Below are positions 15,871-22,935 of a DNA stretch of 64,000 bases, one piece after another (positions within the stretch are counted from its first letter, which is position 1; each line of letters starts with the position of its first letter). Origin of the DNA: Methylobacterium sp. J-090 (lineage in GTDB: Bacteria; Pseudomonadota; Alphaproteobacteria; Rhizobiales; Beijerinckiaceae); the NCBI RefSeq assembly GCF_022829345.1, contig NZ_JAKSXV010000098.1, forward strand, positions 186,001-250,000, written 5' to 3'. The notes under the pieces are model-generated. The model was not told the origin of the DNA, ran no database searches, and saw only the letters and a list, made by a program, of their open reading frames with translations. The translations under genes and the position numbers were made by a program.

Positions 15871-16719
15871 TCAACTCGCGCCGCGCAGGGCGTCGCGTAC
15901 GGCGTCGTCGGTCTCGTCGAGGTCGGGCGCGTCGATGTGGCGGAACCGGGCCTGAATCAGGCCGAAGACCCCGAACGCGACATGGCCGGCGGCCACGATG
16001 GCGAGGAGCACCCAGCCGTAGGGCTGCGCCCGCAGGGCGGCGAAGGCCCCGGCGAGGCCCTTCACCTCGGACGACGCCTGATACCACGCCGCCGCGATGA
16101 AGAACCCGCCGATGATGACGAAGGCGACGCCCCGCGCCGCGTAGCCGAACTGCCCCACGGGTTTCGCCCACCCGCTTTGGCTGCTCGCGAGCTTCAGCCG
16201 GTCGGTGACGTTGCCGGTGGCCGCTTTGGCGAGGAAGGCGACGCCGCCCGCGATCACCCCGAGGCCGATGAACCCGACGAACCACAGGCCGAAGGGTTTG
16301 GCGAGGAGCCAGGCGGTCCAATCCTGCATTCCATGACCACCCTGCGAGCGGCGGCCGAGGCCCAGCGCGAGGCTGCCGGCGGTGATGGCGAGACCCGAAT
16401 AGATCACCGCGCTGCCGACATGGGCGGCCCGGACCACGAGCCCCTTCGGCGAGGTGCCGCGCCGGTCGGCATCGGTCAGCCCCTCGACGAAGCGCCAGAG
16501 GGCGAAACCCGCGAGGCCAAGCGCGATGATGCCGACCAGAATGGTGCCGAACGGCCCGGCGAAGACCCAGCGGATCGCGCTCTCGCTGTCGTCGGCCCGG
16601 CCGCCGCGCCCGAGGGCGGCCAGGAGCGCGAGGGCGCCGACGACGCAGTAGACGATCCCGCGCGCGCCGTAGCCGAAGCGGGCGAGGCGTTCGATGACGT
16701 TTCGGCCGAGGAGATTCAC
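15871..16719 (-). CDS. DUF1206 membrane protein
   Basis: A 282-residue integral membrane protein built from three repeats of two membrane helices. Each repeat opens with a related phrase: RFGYGARGIVYCVVG near residue 13, RAAHVGSAVIYSGLAI near 98, and QFGYAARGVAFVIIGG near 189. This internal triplication is the DUF1206 pattern. Function is unknown. A GTG start at 16719 puts the first repeat near the N-terminus, as is usual for the family; longer starts would overlap the upstream gene. It lies 25 bases after the small unknown protein on the same strand and is probably co-transcribed. Confidence 0.85.
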   Translation of the reverse strand: MNLLGRNVIERLARFGYGARGIVYCVVGALALLAALGRGGRADDSESAIRWVFAGPFGTILVGIIALGLAGFALWRFVEGLTDADRRGTSPKGLVVRAAHVGSAVIYSGLAITAGSLALGLGRRSQGGHGMQDWTAWLLAKPFGLWFVGFIGLGVIAGGVAFLAKAATGNVTDRLKLASSQSGWAKPVGQFGYAARGVAFVIIGGFFIAAAWYQASSEVKGLAGAFAALRAQPYGWVLLAIVAAGHVAFGVFGLIQARFRHIDAPDLDETDDAVRDALRGAS

Positions 16720-16744
16720 GGATTTGCCTGACGTCCGGTGGAGA

Positions 16745-17086
16745 TCACTCCACCGAACGCGCGGCCTTGCCGGTGAGTGCCACGTAGAATCCGAGCCCGT
16801 CGCCGGCCGGCAGGGTCTGGAGGCGTTCGACCAGCCCCTTGCGCTTGGCATCGAGGAGCAGGCGGCCGGTGGGCTGAAACAGGGTCTCGCCCCCGCCCTC
16901 GGGCGGCGGATCGAGGCGGATGGCCACGGTCTTGCCCTTCCCGAAGCGGCTGCGCTCGAGCATGTCGGCGAGGGAGGCCTCCGCCGTCGGACGGTTGGTC
17001 CCGCGCAGGTCGAGCACGGATTCGGCGTCGGTGACGCCGAGCGAGCCGCGGAGCTTGTCGGCGTAGAAATCTTCGAAGTGAGGCAA
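16745..17086 (-). CDS. Unknown protein with an LDLRG motif
   Basis: A 113-residue protein of unknown function. It contains VLDLRGTNRPTAEASLADML near residue 24, which recalls the LDLRG-helix opening of Smr domains. The downstream GxG-type loop of Smr nucleases is not clear, so I would not call it Smr. No signal peptide or membrane segment. A TTG at 17086, with AAGG about ten bases upstream, gives the compact product; the frame stays open further upstream but without convincing coding character. It precedes the DUF1206 gene by 25 bases. Confidence 0.6.
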   Translation of the reverse strand: MPHFEDFYADKLRGSLGVTDAESVLDLRGTNRPTAEASLADMLERSRFGKGKTVAIRLDPPPEGGGETLFQPTGRLLLDAKRKGLVERLQTLPAGDGLGFYVALTGKAARSVE

Positions 17087-17126
17087 GGGCGAAACCTTGG
17101 ATGGGCGCGCCGGACGGCGGGCGATT

Positions 17127-17690
17127 CTAGAAGACGATGTCGGTGTAGAGATCCCGGACCGCAACCGACCCGCCGAGTTCCGGCAGATCGAGGACGCCGT
17201 CACCGTACAGGATGTCGATGTCCCACCCCTCCGCCGCACGGCGCCACACCTCGATCCGCACCTCGTCCTGCGAGACGAGGAGGAAGCGGTGGAGGCTCGG
17301 GACGCTGCGGTAGAAATCGGTCTTGCGGCCGCGGTCGAGGCTCATGGTGCTGGGCGAGAGCACCTCGGCGACGAGGATCGGATCGGAGGAATACCCGTCC
17401 GGCAGCAGGGGACCGCAGCGCACGACCGCGTCGGGGATCGGCGCGAAATCATCCATGGCGGCGCTGAGGACGGCGAGGCCGGGCAGGGCGCGGCAGCCCT
17501 TCCGATCCGCTAGATCACCAAGTTGCCGAATGATCCTTGCCACGATCGCCTGATGCCGCTCGCGGGGCGGCGACATGAGCAGGGGCTCGCCGTCGATCAG
17601 CTCCCAGCGCTCGCAGTCCGGCCGGTCCTCCACCCAGAGGCGATATTCGGCGACACTCATGCGGGTCTCGCGTCGCGCCGCGACGGCCAT
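17127..17690 (-). CDS. Uma2-family (DUF820) protein, copy A
   Basis: A 187-residue protein of the Uma2 family, a group with a PD-(D/E)XK-type restriction-endonuclease fold but mostly unproven activity. Family landmarks are CERWELIDGEPLLMSPP near residue 26, the acidic strand PIPDAVV near 85 and LVAEVLSPST near 106, where the glutamate and lysine-containing core would sit. It aligns with copy B (17765-18331) over nearly its whole length almost without gaps, so the two are tandem duplicates. The same TGCTACCAT hexamer-like element precedes both. The ATG at 17690 gives the shared MAVAAR beginning. Confidence 0.88.
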   Translation of the reverse strand: MAVAARRETRMSVAEYRLWVEDRPDCERWELIDGEPLLMSPPRERHQAIVARIIRQLGDLADRKGCRALPGLAVLSAAMDDFAPIPDAVVRCGPLLPDGYSSDPILVAEVLSPSTMSLDRGRKTDFYRSVPSLHRFLLVSQDEVRIEVWRRAAEGWDIDILYGDGVLDLPELGGSVAVRDLYTDIVF

Positions 17691-17716
17691 GGCGGTCTCT
17701 CCCGATCGACCCCCGG

Positions 17717-17725
17717 ATGGTAGCA
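17717..17725 (-). promoter_or_regulatory. Shared promoter-like element before Uma2 copy A
   Basis: TGCTACCAT on the minus strand, 27 bases before the start codon. An identical element lies at 18357-18365, 26 bases before copy B. The match between paralogues and its position suggest a -10-like element duplicated with the gene. Confidence 0.4.
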
Positions 17726-17764
17726 TCCTGGCGGCGGCCCGCAACGGCGGCGCGCGTGTCCGAG

Positions 17765-18331
17765 TCAGATGATCCCGACGCGCGCGTAGATCTCGGAGAC
17801 GGCGAGGGTTCCGTCGAGTTCGGGCAAGTCGACGGCTTCGTCGGGCCCGACCCCGCGCATGCTCCACCCCGCGTCCCCGCGGCGCCACACTTCGACCCGT
17901 GCCGTCTCTTGATCGACCATCAGGAAGGTGCACAGGCTCGGCACCGTGCGATAAAACATCGTCTTTGCACCGAGGTCGGCCTTCTGGGTCGAGGGCGAGA
18001 GGACTTCGGCGAGAAGTACCGGGTCGCGGGTATAGCCGTCCGGGCCGAGGGGGCCGCAGGTCACGACGATATCGGGGATCGGCGCGTAGTCGTCCATGGC
18101 CGCGCTGAGCACGCCGAAGCCCGGGAGCGCGTTGCACCCACGGCGTTCGGCGAGGTCGTCGAGCCGCCTGATCAGGTTGGCCACGATGCGCTGATGCCGG
18201 GCCGATGGCGGCGACATCATCACCGGCACACCGTCGATCAGCTCCCAGCGCTCGTCGCCGGGCCGGGCCTCGACCCACACTTTGTAGGCGGCGACATTCA
18301 GACCCGTCTCGACCCGCGCGGCGACCGCCAT
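17765..18331 (-). CDS. Uma2-family (DUF820) protein, copy B
   Basis: A 188-residue paralogue of the downstream copy A with the same landmarks (DERWELIDGVPVMMSPP, PIPDIVV, LLAEVLSPST) and more than half of its positions identical by eye. Differences cluster in the central loop and the C-terminus. An AGGGG box lies eight bases before the ATG at 18331; a GTG one codon earlier is the alternative. Only 74 bases separate the copies, each with its own probable promoter. Uma2 genes multiply freely in some bacteria; no partner toxin, antitoxin or transposase is visible here. Confidence 0.88.
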   Translation of the reverse strand: MAVAARVETGLNVAAYKVWVEARPGDERWELIDGVPVMMSPPSARHQRIVANLIRRLDDLAERRGCNALPGFGVLSAAMDDYAPIPDIVVTCGPLGPDGYTRDPVLLAEVLSPSTQKADLGAKTMFYRTVPSLCTFLMVDQETARVEVWRRGDAGWSMRGVGPDEAVDLPELDGTLAVSEIYARVGII

Positions 18332-18356
18332 CACTCATCCCCTCGAACGAGCACCC

Positions 18357-18365
18357 ATGGTAGCA
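18357..18365 (-). promoter_or_regulatory. Shared promoter-like element before Uma2 copy B
   Basis: The second copy of TGCTACCAT (minus strand), matching the element before copy A in sequence and in distance to the start codon. Confidence 0.4.
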
Positions 18366-18371
18366 CCGCGA

Positions 18372-18397
18372 ACGCCGCCCGCAATCGCGGGCGGCGT
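18372..18397 (-). terminator. Hairpin after homospermidine synthase
   Basis: A perfect 11-bp stem (18372-18382 with 18387-18397) and a four-base loop, 14 bases past the hss stop. There is no clear T run, so it may be a weak or Rho-assisted terminator or a 3'-end stabiliser. It also lies close upstream of the copy B promoter element. Confidence 0.6.
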
Positions 18398-18411
18398 CGC
18401 TCAATCTTCGA

Positions 18412-19857
18412 TCAGCCCTGGACCAGCACGTTGCGGAACTGCCAGGGATCGGTCTCGTCGATGTTCTCCGGGAACAGGCCCGGGCGGCCGGTGAGCGGCG
18501 TCCAGTCGGTGTAGACGCCCACCACCGGGCCGAGATACGGCATCTGCACCTCGAGGCAGCAACGGAAATCCATCTCGTCGGCCTCGACGATGCCGGCCTT
18601 CGGGTTCTCGAGGGCCCAGACCATGCCGGCGAGGACGGCCGAGGTCACCTGAAGACCGGTGGCGTTCTGGTAGGGGGCGATGCGGCGGGTCTCCTCGATG
18701 GAGAGCTGCGACCCGAACCAGTAGGCGTTCTTCTCGTGGCCGTAGAGGAGCACGCCGAGCTCGTCGATGCCGTCGACGATCTCGGTCTCGTCGAGGATGT
18801 GGTGCGTCTCCTGCACGGCGGCGGCCTTGCCGAACATCTCGTGGAGCGACAGCACGGCGTCGTCGGCCGGGTGATAGGCGTAGTGGCAGGTCGGCCGGTA
18901 GGCGGCGCGCTCGCCCTCCAGCACGGTGTAGTAATCCGAGATCGATACCGCCTCGTTGTGGGTCACGAGGAAGCCGAACTGCGCCTGGGCGGTCGGCGTC
19001 CACGAGCGCACGCGGGTGTCGGCGCCGGGCTGGAGGAGATAGATGGCGCAGCGCGACCCCTTCTCCTGGTCGCGAGCATTGTCGGGGCGCCAGGTCTCGT
19101 GGGTGCCCCAGCCGAGCTCGGCCGGCTGGTTGCCCTCGGAGACAAAGCCCTCCACCGACCAGGTGTTGACGAAGACACCCCGGGGCTTCGGGTTCTTGGC
19201 GCGCTGGGTGTCGCGCTCGGCGATGTGGATTCCCTTGACGCCGACTTCCCGCATCAGCTTCGCCCAACCGGTGCGGTCCGTCGGCTCGGCCGCGGTCAGC
19301 CCGATGTCGGACGCGACGTTGAGGAGCGCCTGCTTGACGAACCACGACACCATGCCGGGGTTGGCGCCGCAGCACGACACGGCGGTGGTACCGCCGGGGC
19401 TCGCGGTGCGGGCATCGAGGATGTCCTGGCGCAGGGCGTAGTTGGTGCGATCCCCCTGGCTCTTCGACTTGTCGAAGTAGAAGCCCGGCCACGGCTCGGC
19501 GACGGTGTCGATGTAGAAGGCACCGAGCTCGCGGCACAGTTCCATGATGGCGCGCGACGAAGTGTCGACGGAGACGTTCACGCAGAAGCCCTGGCCGCCG
19601 CCTTCCGTGAGGAGGGGGGTCAGGATCTCGCGATAGTTCTCCCGGGTCAGCGCCGCCTGCTCGAAGCGCAGGCCGTGCTGGTCGGCCAGCGCCTTGTGCG
19701 CGTCGGAGGGCTCGACGACGGTGAAGCGGCTCTTGTCGTACGCGAAGTGGCGCTCGATCAGCGGCAGGGTGCCGCGTCCGATGGAGCCGAAGCCGATCAT
19801 CACGATGGGGCCGGTGATGCGGCCGTGGACGGGCCAGGCGGTGGCGGCTTCGGTCAT
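18412..19857 (-). CDS. hss: Homospermidine synthase
   Basis: NAD-dependent enzyme that joins two putrescine units (or putrescine and spermidine) to give sym-homospermidine, a main polyamine of many alphaproteobacteria. The 481-residue protein opens with a Rossmann motif IVMIGFGSIGRGTLPLI near residue 18. It has the family segments DTVAEPWPGFYFDKSK near 117, CCGANPGMVSWFVKQAL near 161 and CHYAYHPADDAVLSLHEMFG near 329. Length is typical. The ATG start is clear. The ornithine decarboxylase that would make its substrate is encoded 2.6 kb away on the same strand. A 12-bp palindrome (cgcgtgcacgcg, 19894-19905) lies 37 bases upstream in the probable promoter. Confidence 0.96.
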   Translation of the reverse strand: MTEAATAWPVHGRITGPIVMIGFGSIGRGTLPLIERHFAYDKSRFTVVEPSDAHKALADQHGLRFEQAALTRENYREILTPLLTEGGGQGFCVNVSVDTSSRAIMELCRELGAFYIDTVAEPWPGFYFDKSKSQGDRTNYALRQDILDARTASPGGTTAVSCCGANPGMVSWFVKQALLNVASDIGLTAAEPTDRTGWAKLMREVGVKGIHIAERDTQRAKNPKPRGVFVNTWSVEGFVSEGNQPAELGWGTHETWRPDNARDQEKGSRCAIYLLQPGADTRVRSWTPTAQAQFGFLVTHNEAVSISDYYTVLEGERAAYRPTCHYAYHPADDAVLSLHEMFGKAAAVQETHHILDETEIVDGIDELGVLLYGHEKNAYWFGSQLSIEETRRIAPYQNATGLQVTSAVLAGMVWALENPKAGIVEADEMDFRCCLEVQMPYLGPVVGVYTDWTPLTGRPGLFPENIDETDPWQFRNVLVQG

Positions 19858-20082
19858 GGGGCAGGCTATCCTTCAACTGGTCGAGCGTCGCGTCGCGTGC
19901 ACGCGTGGCCGACGCACCTAGCCGGCTGAGATGACGCGCACGCGACGGGCTCAGTGGCGGCTGGCGTCCGGCGGGTCAACCGCGGGCCGCCGGTTACTAA
20001 CGAACGATGAACCCGTCCATGCTCCCACCGCAGGTTTGCATCCCATCCGGCGGGATTGCGAGCCCCGAGGGCGAGGTCGATA

Positions 20083-20093
20083 TTGCACTGCAA
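20083..20093 (+). promoter_or_regulatory. TTGCACTGCAA inverted repeat
   Basis: An 11-base inverted repeat with 5-bp arms 46 bases upstream of the 56-residue gene. From memory it resembles the TTGCA-N-TGCAA type of site linked to PhaR/AniA-like regulators of carbon storage in alphaproteobacteria; that link is tentative. Confidence 0.35.
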
Positions 20094-20139
20094 CAAAGCC
20101 GGAGGACACGCCACCCCATCGACGCCAAGGATTCAAGCC

Positions 20140-20310
20140 ATGCTCGCCTTCCTCACCGCGAACCTGCCCGCTCAGGCCGAAGAGCCCATCGACCGCGATC
20201 CCGGCATCATCACCCTGGCCGCCACAATGCTGCGGGCGCTCACCCGTCAGACGGACGCCGCCTTCCGTCGCCGCTGCGATCTCGCCGGGCAGACCAATCC
20301 GAATCGCTGA
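20140..20310 (+). CDS. Small protein of unknown function (56 aa)
   Basis: A 56-residue frame starting MLAFLTANLPAQAEEPID, between divergent hss and convergent GNAT gene. More than 80 % of codon third positions are G or C, as in real genes here, and an AAGG box lies nine bases before the ATG. The N-terminus is mildly hydrophobic but too short to be sure of a signal peptide; the middle (GIITLAATMLRALTRQTDAAFRRR) looks like an amphipathic helix. An upstream in-frame ATG would add 28 residues with poor coding character. I do not recognise the family. Confidence 0.55.
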   Translation: MLAFLTANLPAQAEEPIDRDPGIITLAATMLRALTRQTDAAFRRRCDLAGQTNPNR

Positions 20311-20327
20311 GCCGGACCGACCGCCCG

Positions 20328-20897
20328 TCAGGCTACCCGTCGTCGCGACGCCGCCCCGGCGTCGCCGAAGACCGGGATCGGAGCGTCGGCCTCACCCCAT
20401 GCCCCCGTCGCCCGCACGATTCCGCGCGCGCCATCCAGGGCACCGGGCCGCAGATTGAGACCTAGAAAACGCTCGCGTTCGAACGGCCCCGGCATGGCCA
20501 GACCGGCGGTCAGCGACGGGGTGAAACCGAAGCGCGCATAGTACGGCGCGTCCCCGACCAGCAGTACTGCGCCGTGGGCGAGCGCACCCGCCCGTGCCAG
20601 TGCGTGGCGCATGAGGCCGGCACCGAGGCCGAGGCCCTGGATCTCCGGATCGACGGCGAGGGGCCCGAGCAGGAGGGCCGGCCGGCGCAGGCCCGCCTCG
20701 ACGTGCCAGAGACGGATCGTACCGGCAACGCACCCCCTATGCTCCGCCGTGAAGGCGAGCCCCTCGGCCGGAAGCCGTCCCTCGCGCAGGCGCTCGGAGG
20801 TCTTCAGGCGTCGGGCGTCGCCGAAGCACAGGTCGAGCAGGTGCTCGCGGGCGGCGCTGTCGCCCGGACGTTCATGGCGAATCTGAACCAAGGCCAC
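20328..20897 (-). CDS. GNAT-family N-acetyltransferase (YhbS-like)
   Basis: A 189-residue acetyltransferase with the acetyl-CoA-binding motif PEIQGLGLGAGLMRHAL near residue 84 and the VLLVGDAPYYARFGF segment near 111, typical of the YhbS (COG3153) group. Substrate unknown. The start is not ATG: GTG at 20897, or TTG two codons later, sits behind GGGAAAGGG. It lies between hss and odc on the same strand, so a polyamine-related substrate is conceivable but unproven; these enzymes have many substrates. Confidence 0.85.
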   Translation of the reverse strand: MALVQIRHERPGDSAAREHLLDLCFGDARRLKTSERLREGRLPAEGLAFTAEHRGCVAGTIRLWHVEAGLRRPALLLGPLAVDPEIQGLGLGAGLMRHALARAGALAHGAVLLVGDAPYYARFGFTPSLTAGLAMPGPFERERFLGLNLRPGALDGARGIVRATGAWGEADAPIPVFGDAGAASRRRVA

Positions 20898-21019
20898 ACC
20901 CTTTCCCGAAACTTGGGCGGGGGACGAACGATCCTCGCGTCGGGCGCAAGCCCTCGGTCCGGGATGGGTTTGCCCGCAAGACCGGTGACCGGTCTCGCGG
21001 GACTGGCTCGTAGGCCGAA

Positions 21020-22186
21020 CTAGATGACGAATTGCTGAAGGGGCGGGAAGCCGTTGAATGCCACCGCCGCGTAGGTGGTGGTGTAGGCACCCGCGCCCTC
21101 GATCAGGACCTTGTCGCCGATGGAGAGCGACACGGGCAGCGGATACGGCACCTTCTCGTAGAGCACGTCGGCCGAATCGCAGGTCGGGCCGGCCAGCACG
21201 CACGGGCTCGTACGATCCCCGTCGTGATCCGTGCGGATGGCGTAGCGGATCGACTCGTCCATGGTTTCGGCGAGGCCCCCGAACTTGCCGATGTCGAGGT
21301 AGACCCAGCGGATCTCATCCTCAGCCTCAGACTTCTTCGAGACGAGTACGACCTCCGCCTCGATCATCCCGGCATTGCCGACCATGCCACGGCCCGGCTC
21401 GATGATGGTCTCCGGCAGGTGGTTGCCGAAATGCTTGGTGAGCGCTCGGAAGATCGCGTCGCCGTAGGATTCCACGCCCGGCACCGCCTTGAGGTACCGG
21501 GTCGGGAAGCCGCCGCCGAGATTGACCATCGACAGGGCGATGCCCCGGTCGGCGCATTCGCGGAAGATCGTCGCGGCGGAGGCCAGCGCCCCGTCCCAGG
21601 CTTCGGTGTTGCCCTGCTGCGAGCCGACGTGGAACGACACACCGTAGGCGTGCAGGCCCTGGCGGCAGGCATGTTCCAGCACGTCGACGGCCATCTCGGG
21701 CACGCAGCCGAACTTGCGGGACAGAGGCCACTCGGCGCCGGCGCCGTCGCAGAGGATGCGGCAGAACACCTGCACGTCGGCCGCCGCGATGCCGGCCGCC
21801 TCGGCGGCGCGCGAAATCTTCTCGACCTCGGCTTCGCAATCGACGGCGAACAGGCGCACGCCGAGCTTGAGGGCGCGGCCGATGCAGCGCTCCTTCTTGA
21901 TGGTGTTGCCGAAGGAGATGCGGTCAGCTGTGGCGCCGGCGGCGAGCGCCATCTCGACCTCGACCACGGAGGCCGTGTCGAAGCACGAGCCCATCTCGGC
22001 GAGCAGACGCAGGACCTCGGGGGCAGGATTGGCCTTCACGGCGTAGAACACCCGGGTGTCGGGCAGGGCGCGGGCGAAGGCGGTGTAGTTGTCGCGCACC
22101 ACATCGAGGTCGAGGACCATCACGGGGCCTTCGTCCTGGCCCATGTCACGGCGCGCGCGCAGGAAGTCGCGGATGCGATCGGTCAT
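21020..22186 (-). CDS. Type III PLP-dependent ornithine/lysine decarboxylase
   Basis: Makes putrescine from ornithine (and possibly cadaverine from lysine). The 388-residue protein is a fold-type III (alanine-racemase-like) decarboxylase. Landmarks are the PLP lysine in VFYAVKANP near residue 49, the phosphate-binding GGGFPTR near 221 and EPGRGMVG near 261, and the active-site cysteine loop in AGPTCDSADVL near 324. The final segment GAYTTTYAAVAFNGF is characteristic. Substrate choice between ornithine and lysine cannot be decided by eye. The ATG overlaps the end of an upstream leader frame by four bases. A long leader (see 22187-22935) suggests RNA-level control; alphaproteobacterial odc genes are known to carry the speF leader motif. 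Confidence 0.93.
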   Translation of the reverse strand: MTDRIRDFLRARRDMGQDEGPVMVLDLDVVRDNYTAFARALPDTRVFYAVKANPAPEVLRLLAEMGSCFDTASVVEVEMALAAGATADRISFGNTIKKERCIGRALKLGVRLFAVDCEAEVEKISRAAEAAGIAAADVQVFCRILCDGAGAEWPLSRKFGCVPEMAVDVLEHACRQGLHAYGVSFHVGSQQGNTEAWDGALASAATIFRECADRGIALSMVNLGGGFPTRYLKAVPGVESYGDAIFRALTKHFGNHLPETIIEPGRGMVGNAGMIEAEVVLVSKKSEAEDEIRWVYLDIGKFGGLAETMDESIRYAIRTDHDGDRTSPCVLAGPTCDSADVLYEKVPYPLPVSLSIGDKVLIEGAGAYTTTYAAVAFNGFPPLQQFVI

Positions 22187-22335
22187 GCTGTTTCCAACCC
22201 ACAGGTTCGCGAGCGCCCGTCTCGGGGCGCGCTGTCGAATGTCAGGACGACACGAGTCGTCCGGCGTCTGGGGGCGATGCGACGCGTCGCGCGGCGTGCT
22301 TTGGAGACACGACGTCGAACACGGGCACGGAGCAC
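22183..22335 (-). other. Possible arginine-rich leader frame overlapping the odc start
   Basis: In-frame GTG at 22335 opens a 50-codon frame that ends TGA overlapping the odc ATG (ATGA). Its product would be about one third arginine (RVRRRVSKARR, RRIAPRRRTTRVV). The overlap would allow translational coupling. No good ribosome-binding site precedes the GTG, and arginine-rich translations are common in wrong frames of GC-rich DNA, so this is a candidate only. Confidence 0.3.
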
Positions 22336-22935
22336 CCGGAAGCTGCCTTGGATTGGAAGGGAGATCCCCACCGCACGCCGGGCAAAGAGAAACAAGCCTC
22401 TTCGGTGCCGGCCTTTGGAGGGCCGACGAGACCAAAAAAGCCCGTTCGTCGTTGCTTTAAGCTGCGTCCCCCGTGGAGAGCGGGGTTCGCCGGTTTCGCC
22501 TCCGGCTGCCGGTTGTTGTCGGGGTCCGGTGTCGCCACCTGGATGCCGGCCGGAGGGAATCCACCCTATCGACCATCGATCCTTTAAGACCCCTGGCGGC
22601 TGTCCGGCAGTTGGCCGGATGCCCACCAACCGACACGCGGCCACAGGCACGTGCGAAATTGGGCAAGGGCGCTATACGCCCAGGGCCTTCCCGTCACAAG
22701 GAAAAACGCGGATTTTCCCCGCTCCGCGATGCCGCACCGGGGAGATTGTTGCACAAACACCGCGCCGGCCCGCGCCGCCCCTTCCCAAGCCCGGACGGAC
22801 GCGCCATCAAGCGGGCGATTCGCCGATCGACGGTCCAAGAGTGCTCACAAAACTCCCGGTCACCGTCGGTTCGCGCTGTGAGCACGGCGCTGCAGCGGGA
22901 GTTTTGCGAGAGACACTGAAGCAGGGCGCAGGATC
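22187..22935. promoter_or_regulatory. 749-bp intergenic region: odc leader and glucan-gene leader
   Basis: No conventional gene seen. The odc-proximal 350 bases contain hairpins: 22213-22230 (gcgcccg with cggggcgc, one bulge), 22245-22262 (GGACGAC-ACGA-GTCGTCC, perfect) and a palindrome gcgacgcgtcgc at 22278-22289. This is where the alphaproteobacterial speF RNA motif would be expected. The opposite end, before the glucan gene, holds two interlocking inverted repeats described separately. Confidence 0.5.
22841..22906 (+). repeat. Two interlocking inverted repeats upstream of the glucan gene
   Basis: Repeat 1: GTGCTCACA (22841-22849) with TGTGAGCAC (22877-22885). Repeat 2: CAAAACTCCCG (22848-22858) with CGGGAGTTTTG (22896-22906). 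Both are perfect, and their arms alternate (1, 2, 1', 2') with a two-base overlap, so the two stems cannot both form fully. The block ends 29 bases before the ATG. Confidence 0.65.

Noticed and set aside
16745..17086. Smr nuclease
   Set aside because: Only the LDLRG opening matches; the later catalytic loop of Smr is not seen.
22841..22906. Simple H-type pseudoknot
   Set aside because: The first loop would be zero to one base while crossing an 11-bp stem, so both full stems cannot coexist; alternative structures or operators fit better.
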